This document shows positions 1 to 30,279 of a stretch of DNA of 64,000 nt, piece after piece. Source of the stretch: Prinia subflava (taxonomy: Eukaryota; Chordata; Aves; Passeriformes; Cisticolidae); the NCBI RefSeq assembly GCF_021018805.1, contig NC_086257.1:19567193-19631192 (forward strand), read 5' to 3'. The first letter of the stretch is position 1. The number at the start of each line of letters is the position of its first letter. The notes under the pieces were generated by a model. That model saw only the letters and a list, made by a program, of their open reading frames with translations. It made no database searches and was not told the origin of the DNA. Made by a program: the position numbers and the translations under genes.

Positions 1-2058
1 TAACAAATAGAATCCATGCCAGACTATACAGTCACTAATCACCATTCCACAATAAGATTTACAGAACACACAAACCCCCCACAAAAAACCGCAGACAGCT
101 GAAAACTGACTAATTACAAAAGTCTGCCCAAACTTCAGCGGTTTTCCATGGAGAAAAAAGTGGCATTAGCTGGAAATGAGTCTTCTTTTGTAAGCCATCA
201 GCATCCAGCAGCAGCCTAGTGAAAAACTGTGTCACTGTTAGTGCACCAGTATCCATCAGCTCAAGCAATTGATGTAGATGTAATCACTGTCTCTAATAGA
301 AATAAAGTCAGGGTAATGGAACATTGTCACAGGATCAATGTCTCCTGTTTTGAAAATAAACCCCCTCAGCTTTGCTTTTGCATTTATGTACCAGCAGGCG
401 ACCACATCATTCAATTCAATTGACACAGTCCCTCAGAGCCCTGAATGATCTATTGTGGGAACATCAGGAAGAGCATATTGGAAAAAATGGAATGTTCCTG
501 ATCAGACTTACAGGCCACGTTATTTAATGGGTTTTCTAGCAGTGAAAATGAGAATAAATCAAGTGAGAGCAGAAACTTAGCACGATATGGAGATTTTTAA
601 CCCTGTTTAACTGTTAATTTCTACTGGTTCTTAATCAAAAAGATTGAACCACAGAGTTGTGTTTGTTTTCAGTGGTGGTGTTCACAAATAGAAAAGCATT
701 TTTGGACCTTGCCCCTCCCTACCTTACTCTCAGCAGAAGCCCTAGTTAGGGCTCATTTTCACTGACTCAAGGGCTCTTCTCAATCTGTTATTTTCTCAGA
801 ATTTCTTACGCAGTTTGATCCAAGCGAGGTTTAATGGGTGTGCTCCCACATTCATCCATAATTAATTTCTTTCAAAGGCTTTAATGCGGCACAGGAGATC
901 AGCAGCCATATAGTTAAAACCAGGTGCATGCCAAAAAGGCGGATAAAGGATTTTAAACAATGTTGCAGAAAAGGCTTTTTCCAGTTTTCACCTTTCTTGG
1001 ACTTGATTCCAGCAGCTGTTTTGTGTCTAGATCCAGGCAGCATTAGCAGGCAGCTATTTTAGCACTTAGTAAAGCCATTGAACAATTTCACAAAGCCTTC
1101 TTGAGACAGGGTCTAAAAGTTTGATTGCAGAAGTCTTTATTTATTGGAGTTAGGTATTCCTGAAGGACTGTAGCTCTGTCTAAAGGGACATTCTTCTAAT
1201 AGCCTAGGAATGGAAGCTGCAGAGCTTGTTTGATGTTACCACTGTTCCTGAGCTGCCCCTCTAATAAGATGATTTTCCCTTTTGAGGGACAGATGGACAG
1301 ATATCTCTCCCTGGAGGAATGCCAAGCATTTGTCTGGTGCTTCCCTCTCCATTACAGAGATATATTTAGCACACAGAGCCTGGAATTTGGACCTTGCAGG
1401 TCCAAATGAAGTAATCCATACTGGCCAAACCTACACTAGTGCTCCCTCCGGTGATTCTGCTAATTCTGGTCATCAATCAGAACCAATCACTTTCTAATCA
1501 GCTTTACAAATGCCACATTTTCAGTTTTGCTGCCATAGTCATCTGTCCAGGTTGTGTGTAGGTAGGACAGTCTAACCCTGAAGGTCATCCCAGCAAGCCA
1601 CAGGTTCTTCCTTTCTAAAAATGCCTTTGGTTTGGATTAGACAATTGATCAAGAAGCATTTCATAATGTCATAGTTAAATTTCTTGGTGTGTTCTGATAA
1701 TTATTTAAGTATTGAAAGAGGGTGGTGGTTTAACCTTTGAACTGCTGTGTCTGGACAGTTTTCATTTGATCCCAGTTTGTCTCCATCAGGGAGCCTGAGC
1801 TCTGTGATTAAAAATCCTTCACTAAATAAGATGTTTGGGCTTGGGATCTTGTGGGGAGTCAGGGAGGGATTGTTTTCATGAAGTAATCAAAAGTGAGGCA
1901 GAACATTCTGCTGGAGGTTTTACTGCATGTTCTGAGCAGCTGAGTTTGGCTTTTAAGTTATAAAGGAACATATTTGCATCTGCAGAAGAATGTATTAGGA
2001 CTAGCTCCATTCCAGCTAGGTTGTAATTGTCATGCAGGAGAGTTGTGCCTTTAAAGAG

Positions 2059-2150
2059 GTGTCACAGAATGATTGGTGTTGGAAGGGAGCTCTGGAGATC
2101 CCTGAGTCCATCTGTGTCTGCTTTCATTGTTACCCAGAGAGTTGAAAAGT
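2059..2150 (-). mobile_element. CR1 LINE 3'-end fragment
   Basis: The stretch contains the hallmark words CACAGAATGATTGG, GTTGGAAGGGA and CTCTGGAGATC, then a degraded end with ACCCAGAG. This is the order seen when the 3' end of an avian CR1 LINE is read in antisense, so the element lies on the - strand. Only the terminal ~90 bp are recognisable. There is no reverse transcriptase, as expected for the usual 5'-truncated CR1 copies. It is moderately diverged and therefore old. The family name comes from recalled consensus features, not from an alignment. Confidence 0.6.
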
Positions 2151-2689
2151 CTTTAAAGTACTAATAAACGATATGTCTTTACTATTCTGATGTAGGAAAT
2201 AAGGAGAAAAATCTTCCCCAAACATAATTTCTTCTGGTGATGTGTTGTAATTATGATAAGAAAAAACGGTTTAAGAACCTAAAGTGTTGAATAAAGCGTC
2301 AATACCAGAAATATCCCTATATCTTTGGTCAGCCTAGGGATTTACAAAATGTGGCTGCCAAGAATCACTGCAAGATGCCCTGTAGCTGTCCAGGAAGATG
2401 TATTTTCAACTCTAGAAAGCACAGAAGTTTTCAGCTTTGTAGCCACAGCCGTGGAACTGCAGTCCTGGCTACGCTGTCAATTGTGTCTGCTGTAACATCC
2501 GGAATCCCAGCCTCCTGGGCCACACAGCATGTGACTGTGGGGAGGAGATTTTAGTTCAGTAATTAAATACTACTTTGCTCTAGGCAAAATCAACAAATGG
2601 GCTTCATCTGCAGCATATTTTGTCACTGTACTCAGGACTGGGCTGCATTCTTCAGATAAGTAGACAGTAACTTACTTTTAGCCAAGGTT

Positions 2690-2750
2690 TTTGGGTGGTT
2701 TTGTGTTTTGTTGTGGGTTTTGTTTGGTTTTTATTTTTTTCCTTCGCTTC
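2690..2750. repeat. G/T-rich low-complexity tract
   Basis: Almost only T and G are present for about 60 bases, with words such as TTTTGTGTTTTGTTGTGGG. It resembles larger tracts at 39.94-40.11 and 60.29-60.38 kb and, as its complement, at 23.76-23.82 kb. Confidence 0.6.
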
Positions 2751-5700
2751 CCTTTCAGGGTTGTAATTCTTTTTCTTCAGAAGATTTCAGACTGGCTTTG
2801 TCATCTTGTATTCTTCATACTCTCAAATTGGCATGGAAAGGCAGAGACTGCTGCCATAAATTAGGTCACTAAAGCTGAAGTACAGAATACAAATATTTAT
2901 CGCCTGAGCTAAGGAAGGCAATTCAGATGAGGAAAGGAAAAGAGTTTTTTAGTTTTTGGGTTTGTTTTTTTTTTTTTTTTTAGGAGTTCAGAAATTAGTC
3001 TGTATTCCTGAGGTTAAAAGCAAAGCAGTAGAGTTAAATAATGAACATGAGAAGCATCTCTTGGTTTAAATTACTAGAAGAAAAACTAGCAAAGCCTGAT
3101 GATATGAGAAATCAGTAAGAAGGTTCATAAGACAGAATTACAGATAATTTTTATGCAAGTGCACATCTGACATCTTATTAAATCTTAAACAAAAGGGCAT
3201 TTAGCTAATAGCAATTTAGAGGCACAGGTAAAAATGCAGAAAATGAGAACACTGTGTGGAGATATTACAGAAAACACTTGGGCATTTAACTTGAAAAAAA
3301 TGTTTTTCTTTTAATTCAGAATGCTAGAATTCCTAACTGCAGATCATCAGATGGTAGGAAAACTTTGCTAAGGGTTCAGTTGTGCTGTGCCCAATACAAT
3401 ATTGGCCCCTATCGCTCAAGTGAAGATTTGAAAGAGCAGATAAAAGTGTTTAGAGCAAGTAGCTGATACACTTGAAGAAAAACCAACCTCTTTTTTTTTT
3501 TTTCTTTTTCAAGTGCAACAAAATGTTCATTTTGATCAAAATTGGTGTCTGATAAATTTTTACACAGAAGAATGTACAACACGAGTTGTAGACTGCATGC
3601 TTGATATAAAGCAATCACTAATTAATTTTATGAATTTGCCTTTGTAAAGCATTTCTAAAGGGCTATGCAGAACCCTTATTTGGATGTAAACTTGGCAATT
3701 TCATCAGCCATTGGGGATGAACGCACTATGTCTCAGGGAAGAGCATTTGGAGAAAGCTTTAGTTAACAAAGAACAGTGTTTTGTGGTTTAAATCTCCAGT
3801 TCTGTAACCTGTGGTGGCTTTGGTATCTGAATGAAATCCTGCTGAAACCTCACACATCCAGGAGTTTGCCAGGTCTGAGTGGCTGGATAGAAACAGCACC
3901 CTTTGCTCTTTTTATTTTAGTCATCATGGCCATTAAAAACAAGAAAGACTCTTAAGTATTAATTGATAAAATGTCTATATGCACATATGCTAGCAAAATT
4001 TTTGTCTGGATTTCTTGCGAAAGAGGAAAAAATAAAAGCTCTAATGGCAATATTTCTGTTGTAGGAGATTTATTGTTTCTGTAGCCAGACTTCTGTTTTC
4101 CATGGATAAATGTAGCAGCCTGTTTATGTCTGAACATTAAGCATTCTTCAGAGCTACCCAGAGCATTAGCTGCTTCCTTTAACATATTATATTTGATATC
4201 AAACTAATGATTGGTATGTTTTGGGGGAATTATTATTCACAGCAGCCTGTCAGGTTTTCCTGTTGGGATGTGTTAGAGCCCGCCTGCAACTGCAGAAATA
4301 TCACTTTCTTAGGCTGTTATTTGATGATACAATAACTCTAATTGTAGTGTAACTCCAGTAGACATTATCAAATGGTGATGAAGAGATATCCATTAATAAT
4401 CTGATGTATAAACTTCCTCTGCCAGTTCAAGTTTGTCTGAAAAAAAAAAACCTAAACAACCAAAAAACCTATTAGGCCAGGAGCTGTATTGGTCGGCATC
4501 TGTTCCTGGACAAGGAGTACAAAGCTGGCACAAACACGTGGAGTGGAATAATGATTTGTCAGAAACACAACCACGTTTGCACCACTGGGCACTGATTAGC
4601 CTGCAGATCTGGTGTTGGTAAGAGTGGAATTCGATCTCCTTTTTAATGGATTTTAGTTGTAAATTTTGCCCCGGGTGCGAAGTGTGTGAATGTTCCTCAA
4701 GGGACAGAGATTCTGCCCTGCCTGCCTGGGACGGGCACAGAAACACAGACACACTTCTGCCAGGTCAGGAGCAAAGCCAGAGCTAGTGTTGTCTCTGGGA
4801 TAAGAAACCTTGTTTCCTTTGAAAGAAGCAGTAGCTTCCAAATGAATTTGTGCATGATTCCTGGAATGGAATGGGTGGGCCAGTTTGTCTGAAGCACAGG
4901 CATGTGCCTTGTCTGCTCCTGGCCTGTTACTGTGTAAATCTCAAGGCCAGCATCTCTATAGGCAGTTGATTTTTATGGCTGATGGGTGTTATGCCTGATA
5001 AATTTTGGGACTTTAGGGATTTTCTGTAGCAGCATTAAGAATTACCTGCGATATCTGGATGTTGTCTGATCCTAAGGTGTTACAAACCACAGGCCCATCC
5101 TCTGGGAAGGGAAACAAAACCTGGGAAGAGGCTTGCTGAAATGGACTTTCTTTTGAGCAGGGAATATCGATCCTCCTGTGGTCCCACGAGCAATTTGGGC
5201 ATCGTTTGTGAGCTCTCATGCCCATCCTTTTTTTACCTCTCATGGGGTATTTTATTTCTTTATTTAATCCTGGTTTTACCAGCGAGGAACCCGCTTCACA
5301 TGCGCTGTGCCTGCTCCAGGGTGCAAAACAGAAGCAGAGGCAAGTGGGAGAGATTTCCTTTAAAAGCATAATTGGATCCAAAACAGCAGTGTGGGTGCAT
5401 CATACTTTGCCATGTAATTCCACAGAATGTTTTGAGAAAGACCTGGAGTGTTTCCAAGGGCAAGAAAAAAAAAAAAAACAGGGCTTTAAGGAACTCATCA
5501 CATTTTGGAATGGGTTTGGGACATAAAGCTGCAAATATTTTAAGATGTTTTTAATGGTCCCTATAAAAATTAGGCTACAAATCTAAGACTGCTAGGAATT
5601 ACACATTAACTTTTACTTATTTTTGTCTCATTTTTATGTATCTCTTCGGCGATTTAACTTCAGCATATAAAATGAAGAGCAATATTAATATCTAATAAAG

Positions 5701-8646
5701 TGCCCAAAATAAGTAGTTGATTGCTTGTGGAAACAGTGAATTTGGGGAGAATTGGCCAGCATTGATGAAGTATTTCTTTTAGGGTGTGGGGTACATGGGT
5801 CCATTGTCATAAACAATTTGAGGGTTGGCAGCGTAAGTTTGATGTTAATTCAGAGTGTGTCCAAGGGAAATAATTATTGTATCCTCTTCTACTGTATTTT
5901 CTCTTTAACGTGACATTTTGCTTTGGGTTGGAAGGAAGGTGGTTTGGTGTTGCTCGTTCTGCTCACATTTCTTGTGTCACTTGGCTGTGGGACACTTGTC
6001 CCCAGGCTCTGCCTGAGCCACAGGGCCTGTGATGGGGAAAACACAGAAAACACCTCCCAGAAAATGTAAAAGGGCCCTGAAAACACACACAAAGCAGCAT
6101 CTTGGTAAAACACCCGAACCTTTGGCACCCTTTCCAGTTTCAAGCCCCTCCTCAGACAAACCTCATGTTTATTGGAGCTGTTTCTGTGTTTTTCTGGTGG
6201 CCAGGGTGCCACAGCCTGTGCTGCAGTGCCACCTCCTGATAGCCGGGCAGGACCAAAGCTTCTTGTGCAAAACACTCCAGCCAGCCTGGAGAAAAGGAGG
6301 CTGCTTTGACTGGGGTGGGGTGAGCAACACTTCTGACAGACAAGCAAAACCTTGGGGGATTTTTTCCCTTCAGCTACCCAGCTACATAACAGGTGAATTG
6401 ATGTGGCATCTCCATGGTTCTGCTTTGAGGGGGAGCCCTCTTTATATAAATAATTCAGGACCTCTCTGTGTGACAAATAGCACTTTCATCGTATTTCTAG
6501 GGTTTGATCTGTTGTTTTTGGTGATGCAGCAAGATTTTGAAAATCCGTGACAGACTCATGAAACAGATACTGCCATTTGTGTGTGTGTACGTAATGTACA
6601 AAAACCTTCTTTATGAGTCTCTTTAAAGTTAATTACCTTCTTGTCTGAAGGGAAATATTGTTCCTCTTCCTACAGCATTTTTCTGTAAAAAAACAGTCTT
6701 AATGGTAATTTGCTCCATGTATGGCAACAAAACATAGCTGAGTAAAACCAGTGTTTGGTCCTGCACATGGTGGAATTGGTTGCTAATGCATGAAATGGCG
6801 AAAAATGCCATTCATTTTACATTCTGCTTAGTAAATGAGTCCTCAAAGTATATATTGGAGTTTGGCAGGGTGTCTTGTATGGCTGGGGCTGTGGAGAGGT
6901 GGGGTAGGGTTGGTGTCAATGTACCTTCCTTTACCAGTTGTGTTGCACTTACTGGAAGTCATTGTCTTGGGGCAGCTTTTTCCTTTAGAAATGAGAGGGA
7001 TTAGAGTAGAACTGCAATTTTATTTTTTTTCCGTAAGAAACTAAAGCCATCTCCCCCACAGCATGGCTGTGAGCTGGGTGGCCACATGCCTGGGGCAGGT
7101 TTAGAGATGTCCATATGTGGTTTCAGGCCAATAAACTCCTTTTCATACCAAGTTCCTCCTTTAGCCTCTCCTCTTCTTGAGGGGCTTAATTGGCTCTTGT
7201 CTTTACAATATGATGGGACTTTTGGGAAAGTCACATTCTGGAGGGCTGTTCTCACTGCCCAATTTAGCTGGAGTTGACTGGTAAAACTCTAAGTTACGTG
7301 ATGAGAAAAACAGTGTGGTCATTTTCTCCTGTTATCTTGGGAGTTCTTGCTGGGAAAAGATGCCCAGGGAGAATACACATGGCAGCCTCATAATGCCAAT
7401 CATAACCCTGGAGTTGTTACTGCACTTGTATTCTGCACTTTCCCACTGGAGCAGCAGTGGCAAGTGGCCTGACTTTTTATTTTGAACAATGTAGGAAAAC
7501 CTATTCTCTAGTACTTTTTTACATCAGATCCCAGCTCAACCTTTGTCAAATAACAGTAGGAAAGTCACTTGCTTTCTCAGACTCCAGTTCCATAGGGGAA
7601 ACAATAGGTGGTCAGCTGGCTAAAGTCCTGTGAAGGTTTGCTGATGAAAAGTGCTGGACACATAATAGGAACAGGAGGTGGACATTATTTCATCACATGT
7701 CCTGGAAGCTGATGTTTTCACTTGTTTACTTGGAAAGGTCACAGTTTTCAAACATTCAGACATCATGAGAATGTTCTCAAAAATGTGACTTTGAGTTAGA
7801 AAAAATACTGTGTTCTAGTTCTTCATGTTTTAAAGACTGTTGCCTCATATTTTTGAAGTTTATAATCAAAAGCATATATAGTCTGATACATTATTTGCCT
7901 TTCTAAATATTTGTCATTACTAAAATCAGGGAAAAATTATGTGTGTGTAAATATATATATGTCTCCCATCAATATTTTCAAAGCATTGACTAAAAGCCTA
8001 TAGAAATGTTACAAAAAATGGACTGGTTAAAGTTTACTTCTAATGTCAAGAATTCCTTTTATAAAGCCAAAAGGTATGGCTGAGATGTTTTCTAATCTTT
8101 AGTGAGATTAGCTGGGCTTGCTTTGAACAGTCACTGTGTTGTAGCTCATACTGTTCTGTACCTTTTCACTAGAGCAGGAGCACCTGAAAATTGGAATAGA
8201 TTAGAATTATAAAAATGAGAACCTGCCTGGATACCAAAGTTAAACCAAGTTCTTGGTCTTTGTTAACCAGGCAGAGAGAGACCCATGTTACAAAAAAATG
8301 TGTTCCATAGCAGTAATGTAGCCTGGATGAAACTTACCTGATTATTTTTTAAAATCTGTGAAATGAGGCCTTTATAGTAGTGGTATTAAACTGCAGAGTT
8401 CCCCAGTCCATACCAGCTTGCATCGTATGAGGATCCGGCCCTTCAATATTTAATTTACTGACCTTTATTTTGTGGTGAGACAAATGACTTTTTAATGACT
8501 CCAGCAGACTTATTTGCATTATAAAATAAAGCCATGGTCTATGCTGCCAGGGAGCTACTTACTTTATAAATATAGCATTTGTTGGGAAAATACCTATTAG
8601 GTACTAAAAATATTTAATTGACCTACTTTTTTTTTTTTTTTTGCAG

Positions 8647-8691
8647 GGTTGTGTCCTTTGTTGTGACCTCATGGTTTAACTGGGAATAAAG
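8647..8691 (+). other. TBL1XR1: 5'-UTR part of first coding exon, with a two-codon uORF
   Basis: The acceptor TTTGCAG ends at 8646, leaving 45 nt of untranslated exon before the start codon. Within it, ATG at 8671-8673 is followed by one codon (GTT) and then TAA at 8677-8679, a minimal upstream ORF encoding Met-Val. The main ATG at 8692 follows 12 nt after the uORF stop and has A at position -3, a favourable context. A stop so close to the main start could lower or tune translation. That role is inferred. Confidence 0.75.
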
Positions 8692-26255
<17,564 letters not shown>

Positions 26256-26403
26256 CGCTCTTAGTTGGAAGCCATGGACCGACTATGAATGTGTACATAG
26301 CCAAAATGACTGTCCCTGACCCATGTACTGCTATAGTCCCAATCGAACCATGGCCAGTCCACTACAGCCAAATGTAAAAGAAATATATACATATACTGTA
26401 TAT

Positions 26404-26466
26404 AAAAAAAAAAAAAAAAAAAAAAAGGAGAAAAAAAAAAAAAAAAAAAAGAAGAGAAAAAAAAAA
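26404..26466. repeat. Interrupted poly-A tract in 3' UTR
   Basis: Runs of 23, 20 and 10 A residues are separated by GGAG and GAAGAG, starting about 150 nt after the stop codon. Further A-rich runs lie near 26905-26921, 27258-27296 and 28601-28631. None of these follows a canonical cleavage layout, so they are genomic A-runs within the transcript. Confidence 0.85.
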
Positions 26467-27530
26467 TTACACCCTGAAGAGGATGACAGAGTTTTGTCAC
26501 AGCTTGTGAATCCTGTTCACCAAGTGCTGGAATCTGCTGTGCCCCAAAATAACATTTAAAGGTTTTGGATATGAAAAACAGAAGAGAGCGAGAGAGAGAG
26601 AAATATACCATATACAAGAGCAGACCCATATACATACCAAAATCAGAAGATACTAATGGCAGCCTTCATTACCCCTTCTCCCATGAAATCCATTCTCACG
26701 TGGATTTGTGGGGTATTTTTGTTTTCCTTCTCAGTAGTTGAGCAGTTTGTGTGTACAGAGAAAATGGACTTACAGAAATCTGCAGCAGTAGTTTTTTTTT
26801 TCTTTGCTTTTAATCATTTGGTTTTCTGTTTTGTTTTGGTTAAGTTTACGGATGCATGAAGTAAGGGAGTGATTTAGTTTCTTGTTTATATTTTTTCACC
26901 TTGGAAAAAAAAAAAAAAAAGGCGTTTCTTTGAAACATGTTTTGATGCATTCTTTGAAGAGGTAGTTTGAACCTGATAATGTTTGGTACATTTTGTGGCT
27001 CCCAGAGCACAATTTTGTGAACAGAGGGAGGGTGGCAAAGGGATTAGGAAGAGAGAAGAAAAAAAAAATCCTTCTTTGCAGCGTGATATTTCACGTCTTT
27101 CTCATCTACAAAGTAGGATGGAAATGGTTATAATGCTATGTTTGATTTTCTGGTGACATGGCTGAAATGCAGTAATTTCTTATTTGGGACATAATTCTGC
27201 CAAACTTAAGAACAGAAGGGCACAAAAACACAGGAGAAAAAAAACAAACAGGGATGCAAAAAAAAAAAAAAAAGAGGAAAAAAATAAAGAGGAAAAACGC
27301 ATCTTCTGTTGCTTTAAGACCATAGCTAAAATATGGTTAAATTGTGCACTATTGTGAAAAGGAGCAAAATATAGCTGGGGGATTTTGTTTAAGAGTTTAA
27401 GATCTTTCTGGACAAGGGTTCATGCCACAGCTTCTTTCAGAGTTGCCCATCATTATTTGTAGGAGCTTAGATGTATAATTGTAACCAAACTCCAGTATTA
27501 AAAGTATTTCATGTAATTTTTCTTTATTAA

Positions 27531-27536
27531 AATAAA
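27531..27536 (+). terminator. TBL1XR1: Possible proximal polyadenylation signal
   Basis: AATAAA is preceded by a T-rich stretch and followed by T/G-rich sequence (CTTTGGCATATATTTG), about 1.28 kb after the stop codon. It could produce a short-UTR isoform. Confidence 0.4.
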
Positions 27537-28263
27537 ATCTTTGGCATATATTTGATAACACTGCCATTAAGAGGCAAAATGTTTACTACCTTAGATTTAA
27601 AAAAAAATCTTAAACAGAGGACTTGCTTCAAGTTTATTTTAATAGCAGTGATTCAGCTTATTTAAAAGATGAATACTTGCACTAATTCCCCTGCTGCTCT
27701 GGTCCTGCAGTTTATTGTAACTTGTGACTACATTTTTTTCCAAATATAGGGTAGATGTAAGCTGCTATTTTTTTAATAATCACTACTATATAGTGTCTTT
27801 TACTCTGTTTACAATATCAAGTATTTTTCTTACAATGACAGATGTATATGGCAAACCTTTTTCTGCTCATGTGATTAAAAGTATACTAATAGTGATTTTA
27901 TTTGTAAATGATAGCATGAGGTTGTGTTTATGCGTATGTGTAGTTGAAAAGGTTGCACCATGTCTTGCATAAGATTCCAAGAGTGTAAATTTATAAAAAG
28001 AGAGGTTGTCAAATTTATGTCACAGACATTTTACTTAAGGAATGGTTTATATTACAGAGCTTTGCAAAGTTATCGGTTTTATAACACTATTTCAATCACA
28101 ATTAATTTTGTGGCTTATGATTGTTAGTCTCTAACCTATTTTTTTATTCATTTGGGGTTTTTTTCCCCCCTCCAAGTTAAGTATAAATTCATTTAATTGA
28201 GATAATGCAGCTTTGACATTTTAACCATTGTTCTTTAGGCATCGATTTCTGCTATTTCCATGA

Positions 28264-28269
28264 AATAAA
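28264..28269 (+). terminator. TBL1XR1: Possible internal polyadenylation signal
   Basis: An AATAAA motif lies 2 kb into the 3' UTR. The downstream sequence is not strongly GT-rich, so use is uncertain. Confidence 0.25.
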
Positions 28270-28999
28270 CACGACTTGAAGCAAGTCTGAGTTTGGCTAA
28301 GGTAGGGTAGCAATTTGCCAGTGGTAAAGACAAGTCAACAATACATTGTTTATATACACCCCAGGATTATACTGCTATCATACACAGCGTTTAAAACCAA
28401 CACCAAGTCATATCCATAAAGACAGTTATCCGTGGTGGTTCTGTGCCAGCTATTTTTAGGGTTTTGGAACATATTGCAAATGTTTAGAGCAATTATCCTG
28501 TGAGTTACAATATGTAGGAAACCTAATATATTGAGTGTCTGGCACTTGAAATATTGCTTTTATTGCTGGAGGTCCATGACTGTGGCTGACCTCTGTCATT
28601 TAATGAAAAAAAAATAAAAATAAAAAAAAAATTCTGTGCAATAATTTTAAACTGTGCTCCCAGGAATAGACACAAATGTTTTGAGTATGTTTAAGCTGCA
28701 TTTTTCATTTAGCAATGCATTTGTCAATTGCACTGAATTTAAATCTGAAAGTCAGAAGTGATTCTTGATAGTACTTTTGTATTTTAATATGGACAGTTTA
28801 TTCATTTTCATAAAAGTCATTGGATGATTCTTTCAGCCAATCTAAACAATTGTGGTGGAGTTCTGTGACATAGCTGCAAAATCACACAGCCATGTTTTTA
28901 GGGTATTGCCATTTTCCTCTTTCTCAATCATCAGCTGTTTTGGTTGCAATTCCAGTTGCTTCAGCACTAGCACCACACACTCAGAAATAGAGAACACCA

Positions 29000-29345
29000 G
29001 AGCTTCAGCGTGTCCAGGCCAGGGCTGTCAGTGTGGGTCCGGCAGGAACGTCGGCTCTGTCGGCTCCGGACGCGCGGGCAGAGCCCCTGCCCCGCTAAGG
29101 GCCAGCAGTGCCCCTGCCCTGGGGCCAGGCCGGTGTCCTCGAGCCGGTGTCCCCAGGCCGGTGTCCCCAGGCCGGTGTCCCCAGGCCCAGCTCCGGCCGT
29201 AGCTGTCCAGCTGTCCAGCCTCGCATGCCACAGTGCTGCTCCTGCTCCCGCAGCCGCCGCGTGCCGGCCGCGCCGAGTCCCGCCGCCCTGCCCGCCACAA
29301 AGCAGACAAAACCACCACAGAGCCGTGACGTGAGTTACTGTCTGC
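29000..29345. other. GC-rich CpG-containing island within the 3' UTR
   Basis: About 340 bp are strongly G/C-rich with many CpGs (GACGCGCGGG, CCGCCGCGTGCCGGCCGCGC), inside an otherwise AT-rich UTR. Short open frames in several phases on both strands follow from the composition and match nothing I know. It contains a 14-bp tandem repeat. It may be a lineage-specific insertion or expansion, or a CpG island with promoter activity. Confidence 0.75.
29129..29184. repeat. 14-bp tandem repeat, 4 copies
   Basis: The unit GCCGGTGTCCCCAG is repeated exactly three times (29143-29184), preceded by a variant copy GCCGGTGTCCTCGA at 29129. Confidence 0.9.
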
Positions 29346-30279
29346 TGTAGCACACAGGCCTCGTGTCCGGGCTGGGGTAGGCTGTCCAGATTGCTCCTTC
29401 CAAAGGGGAAGCCAGGTGGCAGCAAGGCCCTGACTCTGCGTGGCAGTACGTGCATGCTCAGTCTTATGGATGGAGTCGTTCCTATTTTTACCAGTTCAAC
29501 ATGAAAACAGGCAAATATCCAAACAGAGGATAAAAGAAAGGGGAAGAGCTGGGCTCAGAATTAATGATGGGATAAGAAATGAACTGCTCTTGAGTTCGCT
29601 GTCTTTCTGTGCATCCATCTCGGAATCCCGTCTCTCATTTTTGCATGACCAGATCCAGGTTTCTGTAGAGTTCGTCTTTTTCTATTTTTACTTTACCTTT
29701 TTCTGCATTTTTAAATTGATGTAAAGATTCCCAACCAGTGGACTTTTTAGTGTAGTTAAGAGAATATCTAGGTCTTCATAAAAGCTTTTTTAGACTCTTT
29801 GTAATGTTGATAAACTGAGTTTATTCTGGGACTACCATTGTGCAGGGTTATTTAGCATGTCTACTAGATGATTGGAAATCTTATATGAAACACTAAAAGT
29901 GCCTCTTTTTCTGGGTTGGGTGGAGGGGAGGTCGTAGTTACCAGAGTCAGAACGACATGGCATTTCGAAGCATGTTTCTTGATTTCGTGACACTTTAATG
30001 CATCTTGAGAGAAAGGCCAAAGATTTCTACCGATTTTAATTGATTTTCATTTTCAAAAGCACTCCTTTTTCCTTACACTGCTTACCTCATGCTAGGGCGT
30101 CTGCTGGGGCGTTGTACCTTGGGAATGTCCTTGGTGTTTAGGGATTGCAGTGGCTGTGCTGGTTTGCCGGCAGAGTGACCCCGGCAGCAGACACATTCAA
30201 TTCTGCTGCAGGAAGGAGATTCATCCCCACTGCAAACTGGGGGGTGCAGCCTGTAAACACAAGGTTGTCTGGTTTTGTC

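Larger units (their letters stand above)
1..8646 (+). other. TBL1XR1: Non-coding region upstream of first coding exon (probable 5'-UTR intron of TBL1XR1)
   Basis: No open frame here resembles a conserved protein, and the longest frames are short and scattered. The segment ends in a long T-run followed by TTGCAG at 8641-8646, a normal 3' splice site, so the sequence just before it is intronic. In other vertebrates TBL1XR1 has one or more non-coding 5' exons far upstream, so I infer that the whole stretch is intron. It holds a CR1 LINE fragment near 2.06 kb, a G/T-rich tract at about 2690-2750, T-runs at about 2966-2982 and 3489-3502, an A-run at about 5465-5479, and a short TA-rich tract near 7950. 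An unrecognised 5'-UTR exon inside it cannot be excluded. Confidence 0.6.

Noticed and set aside
5925..5960. Possible second CR1 end (GGGTTGGAAGGAAGG)
   Set aside because: The word is short and the flanks do not continue the CR1 pattern.
5889..6550. Overlapping frames of 195 (-) and 173 (+) codons
   Set aside because: They overlap on opposite strands, show no family motif and lie in the probable upstream intron. These are chance frames.
28967..29455. 162-codon - strand and several + strand frames at the GC island
   Set aside because: A GC-rich sequence lacks stop codons by composition, and the frames follow the 14-bp tandem repeat.
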